From Desulfohalobiaceae bacterium S24 (lineage in GTDB: Bacteria > Desulfobacterota > Desulfovibrionia > Desulfovibrionales > Desulfothermaceae): 64,000 bases of DNA. The notes beneath the pieces are model-generated. The model was given only the letters and a program-made list of their open reading frames with translations. It was not told the origin of the DNA and did no database searches. The translations under genes and the position numbers were made by a program. The DNA lies in the NCBI GenBank assembly GCA_011389765.1, contig JAABTT010000001.1:1-64000 (forward strand), read 5' to 3'. Shown one piece after another: positions 22,317 to 32,100 of this stretch (position 1 is the stretch's first letter; each line of letters opens with the position of its first letter).

Positions 22317-23444
22317 ATGCGGATTCAGGATGTGCAGCTGCAGTCGGACGGTTCCGGGAGCCGGATTCAGGCCCGGGTGATCTGGGAAGATTGCGATCAG
22401 CCGGAGCGGTTGCTTTTCATTGAAACCACCCGGGATTTTGGATCGGATCTGGAGCCGTCCTGGCAGGCCTTTTTAGTGGGCTGCCTCATCCCGGCTCTGC
22501 ATTTCCAGGAACAGCGTCTGGCTGTAGACGGGGAGGTCTGCCCCTGGCTGCTGGAGGGGCTGGAAACGGTCATGGCCCTTGTCCGGCACTGGTCCAAGGG
22601 GGCTTACTTTCCGTTGCGCATTGAGCCGCGTCGCATCCTGAGAGAGGGCGCTCAAATCAAGCAGGGCCCCAGGGCCGGCATGTTTTATTCCGGGGGTATT
22701 GATTCCCTGGCCGCCCTGCGGCTGAACCAGCAACGCTACCCCTCGTCCCATCCCGGATCAATCAAGGATTGCTTTTTTGTGCATGGCTTTGATATTGGAG
22801 GGGTTGTGGCCCGGGGAATGAAGTACCATGTCTTTGATCGGGGGCTGGCCGCCATGGAGGAGGTGATGTCCGCCGCCGGCACCACGGCCGTTCCGGTGTA
22901 CACCAATATCCGGCATCTCTGCGATGAACGCGATCTGTGGCTGAATTATTTTTTCGCCTCAGTGCTTGCGGCTGTGGCCCATGCTTTTGCTCCCAGACTG
23001 GATGTTTTTTACATCGCGTCCTCGCATGACCTTGAGCATCTGGAACCCTGCGGTTCGCACCCGCTCCTGGATCCGGAATATTCCAGCTTTGAGCTGCGGA
23101 TTCGACATCGGGACGCGGCCCTGAGCAGGCTGGAGAAGCTCAAGATCGTGGCGGACTGGGAGTGTGGTTTGCAGAACATGCGGGTCTGTCTGGCCAATGT
23201 ACCTGAGCGCTTGAACTGCGGCCGCTGCGAAAAGTGCGTTCGGACCATGACCGGCCTGGTGGCCTTGAATGCCCTGCACACAACCCGGGCCTTTGTGGAA
23301 GACGATGTCAGGCCGGAGATGTTTGAGTCTTTTGCCATCAACATCAGGCATCGGGATCATTTTTATTCCGAGATGCTGCCGCTGCTGGAAGCCAGGGGCC
23401 GTGACGATCTGGTGCGGATCATTCGCCGGAAAATAGCGGCCTGA
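22317..23444 (+). CDS. PP-loop (adenine nucleotide alpha hydrolase-like) ATPase of unknown function
   Basis: GMFYSGGIDSLAALRL PP-loop motif; C-terminal Cys cluster LNCGRCEKCVRTM. Confidence 0.78.
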   Translation: MRIQDVQLQSDGSGSRIQARVIWEDCDQPERLLFIETTRDFGSDLEPSWQAFLVGCLIPALHFQEQRLAVDGEVCPWLLEGLETVMALVRHWSKGAYFPLRIEPRRILREGAQIKQGPRAGMFYSGGIDSLAALRLNQQRYPSSHPGSIKDCFFVHGFDIGGVVARGMKYHVFDRGLAAMEEVMSAAGTTAVPVYTNIRHLCDERDLWLNYFFASVLAAVAHAFAPRLDVFYIASSHDLEHLEPCGSHPLLDPEYSSFELRIRHRDAALSRLEKLKIVADWECGLQNMRVCLANVPERLNCGRCEKCVRTMTGLVALNALHTTRAFVEDDVRPEMFESFAINIRHRDHFYSEMLPLLEARGRDDLVRIIRRKIAA

Positions 23445-23488
23445 GACAAAAAGTTTGCAATTTAAAAACGCGAAAGAGGTAGGGAATA

Positions 23489-24715
23489 ATGTCGGATGTA
23501 CTCTTTGTGCAGTTTTTCAGTCGATCCAAGAACGGGTATTATGATCTGAGCAACGGGTTTTCAGATACCTATGATTTGTGTTTGAGCAAGGGGGACTTCT
23601 ACTGGGTGGAGCACGAGGCGGACAGTAAAAAATGGGATCTCGAATCCACTTATACAAGGCGCCCTCTGCCCATTACAAAGGGCACGGTCTATGTGAGCGC
23701 CTCGTATATCAATCATTTGTATCAGGCCCATGTCTGGGCCCGGCAGAACCCGGATCTCCAGGTTGTTGTCGGAGGTCCGGTGGCGGCCTCCAGAAAATGT
23801 TCCGGAGAAGCCTGGGACCCGCTGTATTTCCAGATTCGAGAGGGAGCCGAATTTCCGGAAAATCTGCATGTCACCGGACAAAATGTGGAGGATTTGTTCC
23901 AAGTTCCCCAGTTTTCAGGCGCCTGGAAGGTTGCGATCCCCCGGGAAGTCCAGGGCGGGGACCAGGCGATATATCTTTCCTATACCCTGGATAACGGTTG
24001 CTACTGGAGCAAATGCATCTACTGCAATATCAAAGAAGCGCCTCAGGAGATGTTTCGGCGCAGAAAAAGTCTGGGCTTCGAGTTCGAGGCTGTAGACCAT
24101 CCTGGCCGAAAAATCGTCAGGCTGAATACCGGCTCCGTCACTCCGAAGAATATCCGGGAAGTCCTGCCCAATCTTCCCCTTCGAGAGGACCTGGAATACA
24201 GGACCTTCATGCGCTCGGCCAAGGCCGAAAATCAGGCCCTGCAAAGCGTACTGGAAAAGGCGGGTGCGGACTTTCCCCAGCTGACTCTGGGCATCGGCAT
24301 CGAATTTCCCTCGGATCGGATGCTGCAGTACATGGGCAAGGGCATCACCAGGGAAGACATCCTGGAGACCCTTCGGATCTGCTCCCGGTACAAGGTCAAG
24401 GTCAACGGCAATGTCATTCTGGGCTGGGGAAATTTGCTTGAAAGCGATCTGCGGGACCTGGAGGCTTTTTTTGAGGCCATGCCGGAGCAATCCATGGCCT
24501 CGGCTCAGTTGCGCTGGCTGTTTGCTCATCCCAATACGGTCATTCATGAGCAGTATCAGGGGGTGCCCAGTTATTTCGGGCCATTTTACCTCGGTTTCAG
24601 CACCGAGCCGGCACAAGAGCAGATGGAGTTGAACAAACAGGCGGTCAGGATGATCGAAAAATACAGTCGAACAAAACAGTTCAAGCTGGAAGGCTTGGGC
24701 AATATGAAGACCTGA
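23489..24715 (+). CDS. radical SAM protein, B12-binding-type architecture
   Basis: N-terminal LQVVVGGPVAAS reminiscent of a B12-binding fold; NGCYWSKCIYCN cluster motif; GIEFPSDRMLQYMGKG, VNGNVILGWGN. Confidence 0.82.
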   Translation: MSDVLFVQFFSRSKNGYYDLSNGFSDTYDLCLSKGDFYWVEHEADSKKWDLESTYTRRPLPITKGTVYVSASYINHLYQAHVWARQNPDLQVVVGGPVAASRKCSGEAWDPLYFQIREGAEFPENLHVTGQNVEDLFQVPQFSGAWKVAIPREVQGGDQAIYLSYTLDNGCYWSKCIYCNIKEAPQEMFRRRKSLGFEFEAVDHPGRKIVRLNTGSVTPKNIREVLPNLPLREDLEYRTFMRSAKAENQALQSVLEKAGADFPQLTLGIGIEFPSDRMLQYMGKGITREDILETLRICSRYKVKVNGNVILGWGNLLESDLRDLEAFFEAMPEQSMASAQLRWLFAHPNTVIHEQYQGVPSYFGPFYLGFSTEPAQEQMELNKQAVRMIEKYSRTKQFKLEGLGNMKT

Positions 24716-24716
24716 A

Positions 24717-26306
24717 ATGAATAGAGCCCCGGCATTAACCCCCTGGAAGATCTATTTGAACCTCTATGTGCGGAACATCTTGTCCAATGTTCTGGGTTTT
24801 TCGGTCATTCTGGTGCTGAACTTTTTCACGCCGCTGTCTTTTTTTCGACTCAGGCGGCTAGAATTTTTAACGAATGAGGGCTGGCAGTATTTTTTGCTTG
24901 TTTTTCTATTCATTCTGCTGCTCGTGGCCTTCATGCAGTATATTTCCCAGTGTCCGGTATGCGCCTTTCTTACCGCCTCGCATCAAGGTTTTGAGTGTAC
25001 GAAATATTCCCTGGAGCAAATCAAAAGGCGGGTCTTAAATCTGCCTCTGATTCTGGCCCTGACCAATATGACCCTGTATGTCCTGGTCCCTCCCACTTTG
25101 TTCCTGGCCCTGTTTCTTTTTGAGTTGTTTCCTTTCGATTTCAGAATTGCGCTGCTCCTTTTTTTTCGAGCTTTGATGGTCGGTCTCATCACCTCCTCGC
25201 TTTCCTTTTTTATTGTTGAAAGTTACACCCGCCGGGACCTGATTCCGAAGGTTTTTCCGGAAGGCGGGCTGACTGCTGTTCAAGGGGTCTTCCGGGTGAA
25301 TGTCAATCGCAGGATTCAGCTTTTGAATCTGGCCGGGACTTTGACCCCGATGATTATTCTGGTGTCCACGCTGGGCTTTGTGGTCTGGGAAGTCCTGCTG
25401 ACCCCCGGTCTTCCCAATCAATTGGCGCTGGAAATTTTTTGGTTCACCCTGGTCTTGTGTGTGATTTTTGTCTTTATTGCCTTCCGGCTCAATTTCCTGG
25501 TCGGACATTCCGTGGTCAATCCCATCAAAGCAATGCTGGGCGTGGTGGAAAAGGTGGAAAGGGGCGATTTCAACCAGAAAATCGAGGTGGTCTCCAATGA
25601 CGAAATCGGAGTTCTGGGGGAAGCCGGCAATGAAATGATCCATGGCCTGGCTGAGCGGGAGCGGCTCCGGGAGTCCTTTGGCCGTTATGTGACCCCGGAG
25701 ATCCGGGACAAAATCCTGTCCGGGCAGATCCCCATGGATGGAGAAAACATGGACGCCACCATGCTTTTCTCCGACCTGAGGGGCTTTACCCGCTATGTGG
25801 AGTCCAACCCCCCTGAAGAGGTCATCTTGAGCATGCGGGAGTATTTTACCGTTATGGAGCAGGCTATTCGGGCCAATGGGGGAATCATCCTGCAGTATGT
25901 CGGGGATGAATTGGAGGCGGTTTTCGGGGGGCCCATAGAAGCGGCCGACCATCCGGACAAGGCTCTGCAGGCGGCTTTGGAGATGCGGGAGGGCTTGACG
26001 GCCTTGAATGCCAAACGCAAGCAGGAAGGAAAACAGCTCTTCCGGCACGGAGTGGGGATTTGTTCCGGCAGGGTTCTGGCCGGCAATACAGGCAGCACGG
26101 ACCATCCTGCCTATGCTTTGATCGGAGATACCGTGAACAAGGCTTCACGGATACAGGAACTGACCAAGGACTTGGGCTGCGATATTCTCATCGGCCGGGG
26201 GACCCGGAACCGGCTCCGTGCCTCCTTTGCACTGCGCAGACGGGAGCAGCAGTCAGTCAAAGGGCACAGTCGTCCGCTGGAGATCTATGAAGTGCTCGCA
26301 GCCTGA
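24717..26306 (+). CDS. multi-TM membrane adenylate/guanylate cyclase with HAMP domain
   Basis: Several N-terminal TM helices; HAMP-like VNPIKAMLGVVEKVERGDFNQKIEVVSNDEIGVLG; cyclase motifs ATMLFSDLRGFTRY, ILQYVGDELEAVFGGP, GDTVNKASRIQELT. Confidence 0.93.
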   Translation: MNRAPALTPWKIYLNLYVRNILSNVLGFSVILVLNFFTPLSFFRLRRLEFLTNEGWQYFLLVFLFILLLVAFMQYISQCPVCAFLTASHQGFECTKYSLEQIKRRVLNLPLILALTNMTLYVLVPPTLFLALFLFELFPFDFRIALLLFFRALMVGLITSSLSFFIVESYTRRDLIPKVFPEGGLTAVQGVFRVNVNRRIQLLNLAGTLTPMIILVSTLGFVVWEVLLTPGLPNQLALEIFWFTLVLCVIFVFIAFRLNFLVGHSVVNPIKAMLGVVEKVERGDFNQKIEVVSNDEIGVLGEAGNEMIHGLAERERLRESFGRYVTPEIRDKILSGQIPMDGENMDATMLFSDLRGFTRYVESNPPEEVILSMREYFTVMEQAIRANGGIILQYVGDELEAVFGGPIEAADHPDKALQAALEMREGLTALNAKRKQEGKQLFRHGVGICSGRVLAGNTGSTDHPAYALIGDTVNKASRIQELTKDLGCDILIGRGTRNRLRASFALRRREQQSVKGHSRPLEIYEVLAA

Positions 26307-26329
26307 CCGGCTCGGGCGGTTTCAGAGAG

Positions 26330-27361
26330 ATGGCCCCGACCTGTCCCGGGCAGGACCATCTTGTGATGCATTATGCAATGCTCGGGAGGCGGCGAGGTCT
26401 TTCTGTTATGCTTGAACCGGAGACCGGAAACCCTCCGCAAAGCGTCATCCTGGTGCACAAGGGAGGGCTGGGGGATTTCCTCCAGGTTTGGCCCTCGCTG
26501 TATGCCTTGACCAGGCACTGGCCTGAGACTGCATTTTTTTGGGCCGGTCGGGAGGCCTACTCGCTGTGGACCGAGCCACTGGGGATTCGAAAATGCCCGG
26601 GACAGCTGGAAAGATTGGTGAACAGCCTGTACAGCGCACCAGTCAGGCCGGAGGGGTTGGGAAAGGCCCTGCTCATCTGGTTCGGCCTGAAAAAGGCGCC
26701 TTTTGAAGGTTTTTTTCCCGGGGTGTGGTTTGTGCCCGGCATCACCACGGGTGATTCTCGAAAAGAACCCCGGGAGCCGCCTCGAAAGGTCTATGCAAAA
26801 GGCCTGGCCGGGCAAGGTATTGTCTTGCGCAGAGACTGGCTTCAGGCCTGGCGGCGTCTCATCGGGGCCTGGAGCCCGGACCGCGGAGAAGAGCGCCGGG
26901 TTTTGCTGTTTCCCGGGGCTGGAAATCACAGGAAGTGCTGGCCTGTGGAAAAGTTTCAGGCTTTGGGCGAATGGCTTTGCGGTCAGGGCTGGATCGTGTC
27001 CTGCGTTTATGGGCCGGCTGAAAAAGAACGCGGGCTGAGGGTTAAAAATTTTGAACCAGTCTTTCCGGAACATTTTCAGGCCTTGCAGTTGCGGCTGGCC
27101 GAGGCGGATCTGGCGGTGGGCAATGACTGCGGTCCTCTTCATCTGGCCGGATATCTGGGGGTGCCGAGCCTGGCCCTGTTCGGGCCGGCCGATCCGAAGC
27201 AATGGGGACCCTCTCGGGTGAAAACCTTGAGCAGGAATCTCGCCTGCTCTCCCTGCACGGAACTCGGGGAAATCCTTTGCCCCGATCCGGTCTGCCTGCT
27301 GGATCTTTCCCTGGGCCGGGTGCAGGAGGCTGTAAGTGAACTGTTGCAGGGTATAAACTAG
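26330..27361 (+). CDS. glycosyltransferase family 9 (heptosyltransferase-like)
   Basis: VILVHKGGLGDFLQVWPSLYAL; LAEADLAVGNDCGPLHLAGYLGVPSLALFGPADPKQWGP; start uncertain (possibly 26408). Confidence 0.88.
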   Translation: MAPTCPGQDHLVMHYAMLGRRRGLSVMLEPETGNPPQSVILVHKGGLGDFLQVWPSLYALTRHWPETAFFWAGREAYSLWTEPLGIRKCPGQLERLVNSLYSAPVRPEGLGKALLIWFGLKKAPFEGFFPGVWFVPGITTGDSRKEPREPPRKVYAKGLAGQGIVLRRDWLQAWRRLIGAWSPDRGEERRVLLFPGAGNHRKCWPVEKFQALGEWLCGQGWIVSCVYGPAEKERGLRVKNFEPVFPEHFQALQLRLAEADLAVGNDCGPLHLAGYLGVPSLALFGPADPKQWGPSRVKTLSRNLACSPCTELGEILCPDPVCLLDLSLGRVQEAVSELLQGIN

Positions 27362-27392
27362 TGCTTGCGATTCTTCCCGGTTGGAGGCAAAT

Positions 27393-27436
27393 AAAAACCG
27401 GTCTGCAAAGGGTGAACATCCTTGCAAACCGGTTTT
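27393..27436. terminator. inverted-repeat terminator
   Basis: AAAACCGGTcTGCAAAGG ... CCTTGCAaACCGGTTTT. Confidence 0.75.
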
Positions 27437-27716
27437 AGCAAAAGGAGGAAGGTACTCTTTTCTATGCAACATGCATGCCAAAAAGTACAAGTGCGTCCCC
27501 TTACTTATTCATAACAGAAATAGAGTATCTTAGGGCAAAATGCCTGCTCGGCGACCAGGAGCGTGGTTGCAGGGGCAGTTAAAATTTTTGAATCGGTTTG
27601 AGAGCTCAGGGTGTGAAGGACCAGGATCAAGGGATAGGGTTGAAGGCCTGGGTTAAAATTTTTAAACCCGTTGGTTTGTCCCGGCGTCGTCTCCTCTCAA
27701 TGGGTCCTATTCGCTC

Positions 27717-28352
27717 TCAGTCCAGGTCAAAGCCCGCCCTGGTGAGGCTTTGGCGGCTGACGGCGCCTGAGCGCAGGATGTGCAGGCGCTTTGCGGGCGT
27801 GAGTTGAACGATGGTCGAAGGAGCCCGGCCCTCGGGTCTCGGTTTGGCATCCCAGACGAGGCCGACCTGTGCAATGAGTTCCGGATCGATGTCCTTTAGG
27901 GAGACGGCCGGCCGCCTCTTGGAGATGTTGGCGCTGGTGGCTACCAGGGGAAAGCCGCAATCCAGGCAAAGACTTCGGGCTTGTGGATGCGAAGTCAGGC
28001 GGATACAGACCAGTCCTTCTTGGTTCACGAGGCCCTCCGGCAGATCGGAGCGGGCGGGCAGCAGGATCGAGAGCGGGCCCGGCCAGAAACATTCCCCAAG
28101 CCCGGCAATGACCGGATCGATCTGCGTCGTCACGGCCTCCAGCTGTTGGACAGCGCCGATGATCAAGGGCAGGGGCTTGGATCGGGGTCTTGCCTTGATG
28201 TTGAATATGTGCTTCACGGCCGCAGGGTTGCCTGCATTGCAGCCAAGCGCGAAAAAGGTCTCCGTGGGGTAGATGCAGGAGCGGCCTGCCTGAAGGACGG
28301 CTTTGATCCGCCCCTGACAAGCGGTGATGGTATTTTGCAGATCTGTTTTCAC
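27717..28352 (-). CDS. L-threonylcarbamoyladenylate synthase (Sua5/YciO/YrdC family)
   Basis: CIYPTETFFALGCNAGNPAAVKHIFNIKARPRSKPLPLII; WPGPLSILLPA; start GTG at 28352 overlapping the upstream stop. Confidence 0.92.
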   Translation of the reverse strand: MKTDLQNTITACQGRIKAVLQAGRSCIYPTETFFALGCNAGNPAAVKHIFNIKARPRSKPLPLIIGAVQQLEAVTTQIDPVIAGLGECFWPGPLSILLPARSDLPEGLVNQEGLVCIRLTSHPQARSLCLDCGFPLVATSANISKRRPAVSLKDIDPELIAQVGLVWDAKPRPEGRAPSTIVQLTPAKRLHILRSGAVSRQSLTRAGFDLD

Positions 28353-28906
28353 GCTAGCGGGTAGGTTTTGATTGGCGTGTAGACCGGTCCCTGTCCCGTC
28401 AGTCTGCTCCGCCACAGGACAAGACGATCTACTCTGAATACAGACCATTGGCGTGCCTGGAGATCCTTGAGAAAAGACTGCCAGTCATCGTTGTGTAGCT
28501 GCTTGATCCGGGCCAGGCTCAGGTGGGCCTGAAAGGGTTTCTTGAAGGGGGCAAAGCCCAAAGGCAGCAAAATTTTTTCAATCTCCCGGGCCAAGCCTTG
28601 GAGGGCTTCGGTGCCGGTTTGCACCCCGATCCAGGCAACCCGCGGCGGTTTCCCCGGCGGGAAAAAACCGGCGCCGCCGGCCTGCACTTCGAAAGCCGGC
28701 CAGGAGAGCTCCTCAAGCCTGTCCTGGACCTGTTCCAGGACGTCTTCGGAAATCTCACCAAGAAAAAACAGAGTGATGTGCCAGTTGCCTTTTCGGGTCC
28801 AGCTCATTCTGGAGCAAAGCCTGCTGCGCCAGGCCCTGCTGATGGCTTCCAGGTTCTGCTGATAGGCTTCCGGCAATTCAAGGCCGAGAAAACAGCGAAT
28901 CCCCAT
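28349..28906 (-). CDS. thpR: RNA 2',3'-cyclic phosphodiesterase
   Basis: RCFLGLELPE; two H-x-T/S-L motifs (NWHITLFFLGE, FQAHLSLARIK). Confidence 0.9.
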   Translation of the reverse strand: MGIRCFLGLELPEAYQQNLEAISRAWRSRLCSRMSWTRKGNWHITLFFLGEISEDVLEQVQDRLEELSWPAFEVQAGGAGFFPPGKPPRVAWIGVQTGTEALQGLAREIEKILLPLGFAPFKKPFQAHLSLARIKQLHNDDWQSFLKDLQARQWSVFRVDRLVLWRSRLTGQGPVYTPIKTYPLA

Positions 28907-29130
28907 GCAGACTCCTTGACAATTTGTGATCCGTGGCTATTGATTTGGGATGTATCAGATTGCCCTTATTTCTTCAACCAGGGAGGCAAGCCAACGGGCA
29001 TCATCTGTAGCCAGCGCGTACCAAAATTCCAGTATACAGGGAAGCCACTGCACCTGCAACTCATAGTCCCATGGATCAGCGCATTGGATTTCAATCATCA
29101 ATACTCAATCGTAAAGGAGGCAGCGTTTTT

Positions 29131-31026
29131 ATGAGTCCATCCGAAAGCCATCAATTTCAGGCAGAGACACAAAAACTTCTGAATATCATCATCCACTCCA
29201 TCTATACCAATAAAGAAATATTTTTGCGGGAGCTTATTTCCAATGCGTCCGACGCCTTGGACAAAATCCGCTTTGAATCGAGCCGGGGGACGGATATCGC
29301 CGATCCGGAAGAGAGTCTGGAGATTCGGATCAGCATGGATGCGGACAAGAAACTTCTGACCATCGCGGACACCGGCATCGGCCTGAGCAAGGATGAATTG
29401 ATCTCCAATCTCGGGACCATCGCAAAATCCGGAACCGAGGAATTCATCAAGCAGGTTGCGGAGGAGGAAGAGAATCCGGACACGATCATCGGCCGGTTCG
29501 GGGTGGGGTTTTATTCCGTATTCATGGTGGCCGATGAGGTCCGGATCAAAAGCCGTTCCGCCAGGAAGGATGAACCCGCGGTGAGCTGGGTCTCCGACGG
29601 AATGGGGGGCTATGAAGTGGAAGATCTTGATGAAGAGATGAAAAGAGGGACCGTGATCGATGTCCAGCTGAAAGAAGACTGTCAGGATTACCTGGATCCG
29701 GAGCGGATCAAATCAATCATCAAGAAGCATTCCAACTTCATATCGTTTCCGATCTATGTGGAGCAGGAAAAAGTGAACACCGTTCCCGCATTGTGGAAAG
29801 AGTCCAAGTTTTCCATTTCTAAAGAGCAATATACTGAATTTTATAAATTCCTGACCTTTGATTCTGATGAGCCCCTGGAGACGATCCATATCTCGGTGGA
29901 TGCGCCGGTCCAATTCAGCAGCATCATGTTCATTCCCAAAAAGAGCACCTTCATGTTCGAGACCTTTCCCTCGGAATACGGACTGGATCTGTATGTGCAC
30001 CGGGTGCTCATCGAGCGGAGCAATCAGGATATCATCCCGCAGTACCTGGGCTTTGTCAAAGGGATGGTGGATTCGGAGGACCTCCCCCTGAACCTGTCCC
30101 GGCAGAACATTCAGGAAAGCGCGCTCATCCGGAAAATCAACACCACGCTCACCAAACAGGTTTTGAACCATTTGGAAAAGCTGGCGGACAACGATGCTGA
30201 GCGCTATGCCCAATTCTGGAAAGAGCATGGGCGGATATTTAAGCTCGGCTATACGGATTTCGGGAATCAGGAAAAATTCGCCAGGCTTTTGCGCTTCAAT
30301 GCATCGATTCATGAGGACCAGGAAGGCTTGACCTCGCTCAAGGAATACACGGAGCGAATGAAGACCGATCAGAAAGAGATCTACTACATTTCCGGCACAA
30401 GCCGGGCAGAGGTCCTGAGCAATCCGCATCTGGAAATGCTGTCCGGCAAGGGGCTGGAAGTGCTCTATCTGTATGAACCCATCGATGAATTTGTGATGCA
30501 GTCCATTGGAAAATTCGAGGACTATCCGCTTAAGGCGGCTGAACACGTTAATCCAAAGGACCTGGAGGGCTTTGCCGCTGAAGAGGCGGTCAGTGAAGAA
30601 GAGCCCTTGAAAAAGGAAGAAGAAAAACCCTTCCAGGATCTACTGGCCAAGATGAAGGAGATTTTAGGAGATCGGGTGACCGAGGTCCGGTCCTCCGAGC
30701 GCCTGAAAAGCAGTCCTGCCTGTCTGGTAAATCCGGAAGACGGCATCAGCTTGCAGATGCAGAAGATCATGCAGGCCATGAACAAGGACGGTTCGGTGCC
30801 CAAACAGATCCTTGAGGTCAATCCGCAGCACAGCCTGAACAGGAATCTGCTCAAAGTCTATCAGCAAGACCCTGACGATGCCTGGGTGAAAAAATTCACG
30901 GAGCAGCTATTTGAAACCACCCTGCTGCAGGCCGGGTACCTGGCCGATCCCCACGCCATGGTGGCCAGGTCTTTTGAGCTTATGAAAGATGCCAGCAATT
31001 GGTATACTGAAGTCAAGCAACTCTAA
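29131..31026 (+). CDS. htpG: molecular chaperone HtpG (Hsp90)
   Basis: SIYTNKEIFLRELISNASDALDKIRFES; IGRFGVGFYSVFMVADEV; AAAGGAGG RBS. Confidence 0.97.
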   Translation: MSPSESHQFQAETQKLLNIIIHSIYTNKEIFLRELISNASDALDKIRFESSRGTDIADPEESLEIRISMDADKKLLTIADTGIGLSKDELISNLGTIAKSGTEEFIKQVAEEEENPDTIIGRFGVGFYSVFMVADEVRIKSRSARKDEPAVSWVSDGMGGYEVEDLDEEMKRGTVIDVQLKEDCQDYLDPERIKSIIKKHSNFISFPIYVEQEKVNTVPALWKESKFSISKEQYTEFYKFLTFDSDEPLETIHISVDAPVQFSSIMFIPKKSTFMFETFPSEYGLDLYVHRVLIERSNQDIIPQYLGFVKGMVDSEDLPLNLSRQNIQESALIRKINTTLTKQVLNHLEKLADNDAERYAQFWKEHGRIFKLGYTDFGNQEKFARLLRFNASIHEDQEGLTSLKEYTERMKTDQKEIYYISGTSRAEVLSNPHLEMLSGKGLEVLYLYEPIDEFVMQSIGKFEDYPLKAAEHVNPKDLEGFAAEEAVSEEEPLKKEEEKPFQDLLAKMKEILGDRVTEVRSSERLKSSPACLVNPEDGISLQMQKIMQAMNKDGSVPKQILEVNPQHSLNRNLLKVYQQDPDDAWVKKFTEQLFETTLLQAGYLADPHAMVARSFELMKDASNWYTEVKQL

Positions 31027-31065
31027 AAAACTCCTGCCCGCTTTCAAGCGGGCAGGAGTTTTAAA
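31024..31065 (+). terminator. rho-independent terminator after htpG
   Basis: AAAACTCCTGCCCGCTTTCAAGCGGGCAGGAGTTTT. Confidence 0.9.
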
Positions 31066-31458
31066 GTGTATTTTTCAGCCTTTATGGACAGATTCACACT
31101 TCAGAGCCGATTCTGGATTCAGGCCTGCAAAATAGCCTGGATCGTTTCTCTGGCCCTGATCGTGTATCTCTGTCTGACCCCCGACCTGAAGCAGCCCATG
31201 GACGCTCCAGGTCTGGACAAGGTCTATCACGGCCTGGCCTATGTCTGGCTGGCCCTACTCCCCCAGCTTGCCTTTTCCAGGAACAAGACTGCGGTCATCT
31301 GTTCCCTGGCCATGATCGGTCTTGGAGTGCTTCTGGAATTGGTCCAGGGTTTTATTCCGGGCCGTTTTTTTTCAGGGGCGGACATCACAGCCAACACCCT
31401 GGGGGTCGGTCTGGGATTCTGGCTGGGAATGCGTCTCAGGACGACCCTTGCTGTCTGA
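31066..31458 (+). CDS. VanZ family protein
   Basis: DKVYHGLAYVWLALLPQLAFS...LLELVQGFIPGRFFSGADITANTLGVGLG; real start may be ATG 31084. Confidence 0.82.
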   Translation: MYFSAFMDRFTLQSRFWIQACKIAWIVSLALIVYLCLTPDLKQPMDAPGLDKVYHGLAYVWLALLPQLAFSRNKTAVICSLAMIGLGVLLELVQGFIPGRFFSGADITANTLGVGLGFWLGMRLRTTLAV

Positions 31459-31460
31459 AT

Positions 31461-32051
31461 TCAGTCCACCCGAAACTGCGCCCGCCGGTTTTTTGCCCAG
31501 GCCTGTTCATTGTGCCGCGGATCCAAAGGCTTTTCTTCACCATAACTGATGATGTTCAGCCTGTCGGGGGAGACCCCTAAGAGAATGAGATACTCATAGG
31601 CCGCTCTGGCCCGGCGCTCTCCCAGGGCCAGGTTGTATTCTTCCGTCCCCCGTTCATCGCAGTGGCCTTCAATCATGAGATCGATTTCCTCGCGATTTCT
31701 CAGGATACTGGCTTTTTCTTTGAGAATCTCCCGGTCCTGGGATTTCAATTCATAAGAATCAAAATCGAAATGAATGAGCTCCTTGAGTTGGGAGATATCT
31801 GCAGCTCTGGCTTCTTCTTTTTCGGCAGCTTCGGCCTCGGCCTGCTGCAGCTCATATTCCTCTGCTTTTCGCCTGGCCTCTTCAGCTGCCAGTTCCTCAC
31901 TGCTTTTTGCATCCTCTGCGGATTCTTCAGTGACTTCCGCCTGCAGGCCTGTGGGCCGGGATTCGATTTGTTCTTTGGCACAGCCCGTTACAAAAGCGAT
32001 GCAGACGAGCATCAGGACCAGAAACAGGAATCGTTGCCATTTTGAGTTCAT
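31461..32051 (-). CDS. pal: peptidoglycan-associated lipoprotein Pal (OmpA family)
   Basis: Lipobox FVTGC; IHFDFDSYELK, IEGHCDERGTEEYNLALGERRARAAYEYL. Confidence 0.93.
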   Translation of the reverse strand: MNSKWQRFLFLVLMLVCIAFVTGCAKEQIESRPTGLQAEVTEESAEDAKSSEELAAEEARRKAEEYELQQAEAEAAEKEEARAADISQLKELIHFDFDSYELKSQDREILKEKASILRNREEIDLMIEGHCDERGTEEYNLALGERRARAAYEYLILLGVSPDRLNIISYGEEKPLDPRHNEQAWAKNRRAQFRVD

Positions 32052-32100
32052 ACTGTCCTCCTTGTGTTGGTTGTTGCGCATGGTGTTAAACGTGGTGTCT

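Noticed and set aside
25035-26105. 356-aa minus-strand ORF
   Set aside because: Antisense to the adenylate cyclase gene; His/Gln/Asp-rich low-complexity translation typical of shadow ORFs
26285-27490. 401-aa minus-strand ORF
   Set aside because: Antisense to the GT9 gene; no coherent protein family signature
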